Shown here in pieces: positions 5,669 through 8,607 of a DNA stretch of 8,607 nucleotides. Positions within the stretch are counted from its first letter, which is position 1, and each line of letters opens with the position of its first letter. The stretch is taken from the NCBI GenBank assembly GCA_030840615.1, contig JAVEEE010000293.1, forward strand, positions 1-8,607, written 5' to 3'. The position numbers and the translations under genes were made by a program. The notes beneath the pieces were generated by a model, which ran no database searches, was not told where the DNA came from, and worked only from the letters and a program-made list of their open reading frames with translations. Source of the DNA: Frankiaceae bacterium. GTDB taxonomy: Bacteria; Actinomycetota; Actinomycetes; JAFAQI01.

Positions 5669-7144
5669 GTGAGCCTTGCTCCCGATCTGACGATCGGCGA
5701 TCGCTACACGTTGGTGGAGCGCATCGCCGTCGGCGGCATGGGCGAGGTCTGGCGAGGCCGCGACGAGCTGCTCGGCCGCGACATCGCGGTCAAGGTCCTC
5801 AAGGAGGAGTACGCCGCGGACCCGTCGTTCCTGCAGCGGTTCCGAAACGAAGCGAGGCACACGGCGGCGCTGTCGCATCCGGGCATTGCCAACGTCTTCG
5901 ACTACGGCGAGATCGGCGAGATGGCGTTTCTCGTGATGGAGCTCGTCGCCGGCGAACCGCTGTCGACTGTGCTCGCCCGGGAGGGCCCGCTGCCGGCGGA
6001 GCGCACCCTCGACATCGTCGGGCAGGTCGGGCTCGCACTCCAAGCGGCGCACGACGCCGGCGTCATCCACCGCGACGTCAAGCCGGGCAACCTGCTCATC
6101 CGCCCCGATGGCGTCGTCAAGGTGACCGACTTCGGCATCGCGCGCGCCACCGACACCGCTCCGGTCACGCAGACGGGGCTCCTCGTCGGCACCGCCGCCT
6201 ACCTGTCGCCGGAGCAGGCCGCCGGTCGACCGGTGACTGCGTCGAGTGACGTCTACTCGCTGGGGGTCGTGGCTTACGAGTGCCTGACCGGTGAGCGGCC
6301 GTTCCGGAGCGACTCGGCGGTCGGCGTCGCCATGGCCCACGTCAACACGCCGCCACCACCGCTGACAAACGGCGTCCCACCACTGGTCGCCGAGTTCGTG
6401 CTGCGTGCGATGGAGAAGGACCCGGCCCGCCGGCAACCGTCAGCCGGTGACTTCGGGCGGACCGCCCTCGCGCTGGCCGCGCAGCTCGGTGAGCCCCAGA
6501 CCGACAGACCCGGTTCCGGCACGTTGTTGATGCCGGTGCCGACGCAGGTCGCCGCGACCGGAACCAGCACCCCCGCACCGCCCGCCGTCGATGACGCCCA
6601 GCGACGGCGCGTGCGCAACATCTTCATCGCCGTCGGAACGGCGGTCGTGCTGCTCGGCTTCCTGCTGCTGCATTCATGCGCGGGCGGCGGAACGACCTTC
6701 GCGACCGTGCCGAAGGTCACCGGCCAGTCCTACTCACAGGCTGCGGCCGTGCTGCATCAGCGGGGCTTCGAGGTCGACCGCCGTTACGTCCACGATCTAG
6801 GCACGTCGCGCGGCACGGTCCTGCGACAGTCCGTGCGTCGCGGTGATCGCATCGCCACCGGGCGCACCGTGCTGCTCACCGTCTCCAGTGGACCAGCCGA
6901 TGTCACGATCAGCGCGGATGACTACGTGGGCCGGCCGTTCGCCGACGTCAGCCGCGATCTCACCGGGAAGAACCTCCTGGTAGAGGAGATCCCGGGTCCA
7001 CCAACGGCTCCGGCCGGTACCGTGACCGCAGTCGACCCGACCGGGCCGGTCAGGGAGGGAGCCACCGTGACGGTGACCGTCGCGGCAGAGCCCACCAAAC
7101 CCCCGAAGCATGGCCACGAGAAGCACAAGGGTCATGGCCACTGA
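5669..7144 (+). CDS. pknA: PknA-type Ser/Thr kinase with two PASTA repeats
   Basis: This 491-residue transmembrane kinase would phosphorylate division and wall proteins. The kinase domain (about 13-272) has a glycine-rich loop in the PknA form (I-A-V-GGMGEVW), A-V-K42, H-R-D136-V-K-P-G-N, D154-F-G and the activation-loop T167-Q-T169, matching the autophosphorylated TQT of mycobacterial PknA. A linker (about 273-316) leads to one membrane helix (about 317-337). Outside are two PASTA-like repeats: about 342-407 is well formed; about 408-473 is more divergent and lacks the usual Pro-Asp-Val opening. The protein ends in HGHEKHKGHGH. M. tuberculosis PknA has no PASTA repeats, so the name rests on operon position and kinase similarity. 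GTG 5669 is the first start after an in-frame TGA at 5663-5665. It has no good Shine-Dalgarno site, so coupling to pbpA is likely. The 3' end overlaps pknB by 11 bases. Confidence 0.93.
   Translation: MSLAPDLTIGDRYTLVERIAVGGMGEVWRGRDELLGRDIAVKVLKEEYAADPSFLQRFRNEARHTAALSHPGIANVFDYGEIGEMAFLVMELVAGEPLSTVLAREGPLPAERTLDIVGQVGLALQAAHDAGVIHRDVKPGNLLIRPDGVVKVTDFGIARATDTAPVTQTGLLVGTAAYLSPEQAAGRPVTASSDVYSLGVVAYECLTGERPFRSDSAVGVAMAHVNTPPPPLTNGVPPLVAEFVLRAMEKDPARRQPSAGDFGRTALALAAQLGEPQTDRPGSGTLLMPVPTQVAATGTSTPAPPAVDDAQRRRVRNIFIAVGTAVVLLGFLLLHSCAGGGTTFATVPKVTGQSYSQAAAVLHQRGFEVDRRYVHDLGTSRGTVLRQSVRRGDRIATGRTVLLTVSSGPADVTISADDYVGRPFADVSRDLTGKNLLVEEIPGPPTAPAGTVTAVDPTGPVREGATVTVTVAAEPTKPPKHGHEKHKGHGH
7109..7141 (+). 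repeat. 9-base direct repeat at the pknA/pknB overlap
   Basis: CATGGCCAC occurs at 7109-7117 and again at 7133-7141, 24 bases apart. In the pknA frame each copy encodes His-Gly-His in the C-terminal tail. In the pknB frame each contains an ATG, and the two ATGs (7110 and 7134) are in frame with each other. This is seen directly in the sequence; any role is unknown. Confidence 0.8.
7118..7123 (+). promoter_or_regulatory. probable ribosome binding site for pknB
   Basis: GAGAAG lies 10 bases before ATG 7134, inside the 3' end of pknA. The alternative in-frame ATG at 7110 has no comparable purine run at a suitable distance, so this site favours 7134. Confidence 0.45.
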
Positions 7145-8607
7145 GTCGCGGTTGCTCGGTGGCCGTTACGAGCTCGGTGCCGTGCTCGGCTACGGCGGCA
7201 TGGCCGAGGTCCACCACGGGCGAGACGTGCGCCTCGGTCGTGATGTCGCCATCAAGGTGCTGCGCGCCGACCTGGCTCGCGACCCGGCGTTCCAGGCACG
7301 ATTTCGTCGCGAGGCGCAGTCCGCTGCCTCGTTGAACCATCCGTCCATCGTCGCGGTCTACGACACCGGTGAAGACGTGCGCGCCGGGGTCGTCTCCCCC
7401 TACATCGTCATGGAGCACGTCGAGGGTCGAACCCTTCGCCAGGTGCTGGAGACCGAAGGGCGCCTGCTTCCGCAGCGTGCGCTCGAGATCACCGCACAGA
7501 TCTGCGCGGCGCTCGACCAGGCACACCGAGCCGGCATCGTGCACCGTGACGTCAAGCCGGCCAACGTGATGCTCACGCCCGCGGGCGAGGTCAAGGTCAT
7601 GGACTTCGGCATTGCGCGGGCCGTGACCGGCAGTGCATCCACGATGACCCAGACTGCGGCAGTCATCGGAACGGCGCACTACCTGTCCCCGGAACAGGCG
7701 CGCGGTGAGCACGTCGACATGCGCAGCGACATCTACTCGACCGGTTGCGTGCTCTACGAGCTCGTCACCGGAGCGCCGCCGTTCTCCGGTGACAGTGCCG
7801 TCTCGGTGGCCTACCAGCACGTCCGCGAGGACCCGGTGCCGCCCTCACACATCGAGAGCGACCTGACGCCGGAGATGGACGCGGTCGTGCTCACGGCGAT
7901 GGCGAAGAACCCGGCCAACCGCTACCAGACGGCCAGTGACCTTCGTGCGGACATCGAGCGCGCACTCGCCGGGCGTCCGGTCGAGGCCACACCGGTGCTG
8001 TCCGACGACACCGCCATGCTCATGCCACCCCCGCCGACGACCGTGCTGTTGCGGCAGCAACAGCCGCGCGCCGGCCGGGCCGCCGCCTACTCGTTGCTCG
8101 CCCTGGCAACCGCAGCGGTCTTCCTCATCGCCGTTCTCGCCGGCCGCAGTCTGTTCTCCGGCGGAAGCAGTGAAGTCAACACTCCCAACGTCGTCGGTCT
8201 GAGCCTCACCGACGCCGAGTCGCTCCTGGCCGGCAAGGGACTCCAGGTCGGCCACATCACCCAGACCTACAACCCGAAAGTGGCGAAGGGATCCGTGATC
8301 AGCCAGGATCCGACCGCCGACATCCTGCTGAAGAAGGGCGAGAGTGTTTCCCTCGTCGTGTCGCTCGGTGTCCACTTCGTCGAGGTGCCGCTGGACCTGG
8401 TGGGGCTGAGCCAGCAGGACGCAAGAACAGCACTGCGCGCGGCCGGGCTCAAGGTCGGTCGCGTCGTGCCCCGCAACTCCGACGCCCCGGCCGGGCAGGT
8501 GCTGTCCACCGACCCGCCCGGCGGCAGCAAGATCGCCGAAGGCAGCCCGGTGACACTGTTCGTGTCCAACGCGCAGGTCAAGGTGCCGGACGTCGTCGGT
8601 CGCGACC
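7134..8607 (+). CDS. pknB: PknB: PASTA-domain Ser/Thr kinase (3' end beyond window)
   Basis: The reading frame is open to the right edge, giving the first 491 residues of a kinase usually over 600 long. PknB couples peptidoglycan status to wall synthesis; known mycobacterial targets include CwlM and MviN. The kinase domain (about 11-278) has L-G-Y-GGM-A-E-V, A-I-K41, H-R-D139-V-K-P-A-N, D157-F-G and the activation-loop T172-Q-T174. The run VTQTAAVIGTA-type loop and SVAYQHVRED are strongly PknB-like. A 38-residue juxtamembrane linker precedes the membrane helix (about 317-339). PASTA repeats follow at about 347-412 and 413-480, and a third begins near 482 (V-K-V-P-D-V-V-G) before the cut. ATG 7134 leaves ten residues before R-Y-E-L-G, as in mycobacterial PknB; the in-frame ATG at 7110 would add eight. 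It overlaps pknA by 11 bases. Confidence 0.95.
   Translation, partial: MATESRLLGGRYELGAVLGYGGMAEVHHGRDVRLGRDVAIKVLRADLARDPAFQARFRREAQSAASLNHPSIVAVYDTGEDVRAGVVSPYIVMEHVEGRTLRQVLETEGRLLPQRALEITAQICAALDQAHRAGIVHRDVKPANVMLTPAGEVKVMDFGIARAVTGSASTMTQTAAVIGTAHYLSPEQARGEHVDMRSDIYSTGCVLYELVTGAPPFSGDSAVSVAYQHVREDPVPPSHIESDLTPEMDAVVLTAMAKNPANRYQTASDLRADIERALAGRPVEATPVLSDDTAMLMPPPPTTVLLRQQQPRAGRAAAYSLLALATAAVFLIAVLAGRSLFSGGSSEVNTPNVVGLSLTDAESLLAGKGLQVGHITQTYNPKVAKGSVISQDPTADILLKKGESVSLVVSLGVHFVEVPLDLVGLSQQDARTALRAAGLKVGRVVPRNSDAPAGQVLSTDPPGGSKIAEGSPVTLFVSNAQVKVPDVVGRD

Noticed and set aside
5723..5755. Missing first glycine in the PknA nucleotide-binding loop (I-A-V-GGMG), possibly a weak kinase.
   Set aside because: As I recall, mycobacterial PknA, an active kinase, also has Ala here (I-A-T-GGMG). 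All other catalytic residues are present.
6665..6682. Lipobox-like L-H-S-C just after the PknA membrane helix.
   Set aside because: It is internal, not at a signal peptide, and His/Ser before Cys is a poor lipobox. Lipidation there is not expected.

Overview
The window is a stretch of chromosome from a high-GC Actinomycetota. GC is roughly 70% by eye, codon third positions are mostly G or C, and GTG is used often as a start codon. It carries a tRNA-Leu(CAG) gene on the minus strand. Pointing the other way is a tightly packed plus-strand operon in the order fhaA, fhaB, pstP, rodA, pbpA, pknA, pknB. From established knowledge this is the same gene order as the Mycobacterium tuberculosis Rv0020c-Rv0014c cell-wall and division locus, where a tRNA-Leu gene also lies beside fhaA. 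The exact genus cannot be fixed from sequence alone. Two kinase genes, a short FhaA and a PASTA-bearing PknA argue against Mycobacterium itself.

Layout: 1-26 is tRNA 3' flank with nothing recognisable. 27-112 is tRNA-Leu on the minus strand with an encoded CCA end. 113-207 is a divergent intergenic region that must hold control sites for both directions. 208-993 is fhaA, 1004-1480 fhaB, 1477-2802 pstP, 2799-4208 rodA, 4228-5661 pbpA and 5669-7144 pknA. 7134-8607 is pknB, which runs off the right edge inside its third PASTA repeat. No gap inside the operon exceeds 19 bases, and three junctions overlap: fhaB/pstP and pstP/rodA by GTGA, pknA/pknB by 11 bases. No gene-free stretch reaches 300 bases.

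How the genes work together (family knowledge applied to this sequence): PknA and PknB are membrane Ser/Thr kinases whose outer PASTA repeats are expected to sense peptidoglycan fragments or lipid II. PstP is the membrane PP2C phosphatase that reverses their phosphorylation. FhaA and FhaB are phosphothreonine-reading FHA adaptors that pass the signal to the wall and division machinery. RodA (SEDS glycosyltransferase) and PbpA (class B transpeptidase) are a matched pair for making and cross-linking peptidoglycan.

The content is a well-known conserved operon; I see no undescribed system, mobile element, CRISPR array or sign of transfer. The points most worth a second look are: PknA carries two PASTA repeats and a His-rich tail, unlike mycobacterial PknA; the two kinases share a juxtamembrane Leu-Met-Pro motif; a seven-codon mini-ORF exactly bridges rodA and pbpA; and a 9-base direct repeat at the pknA/pknB overlap creates two in-frame ATGs for pknB.
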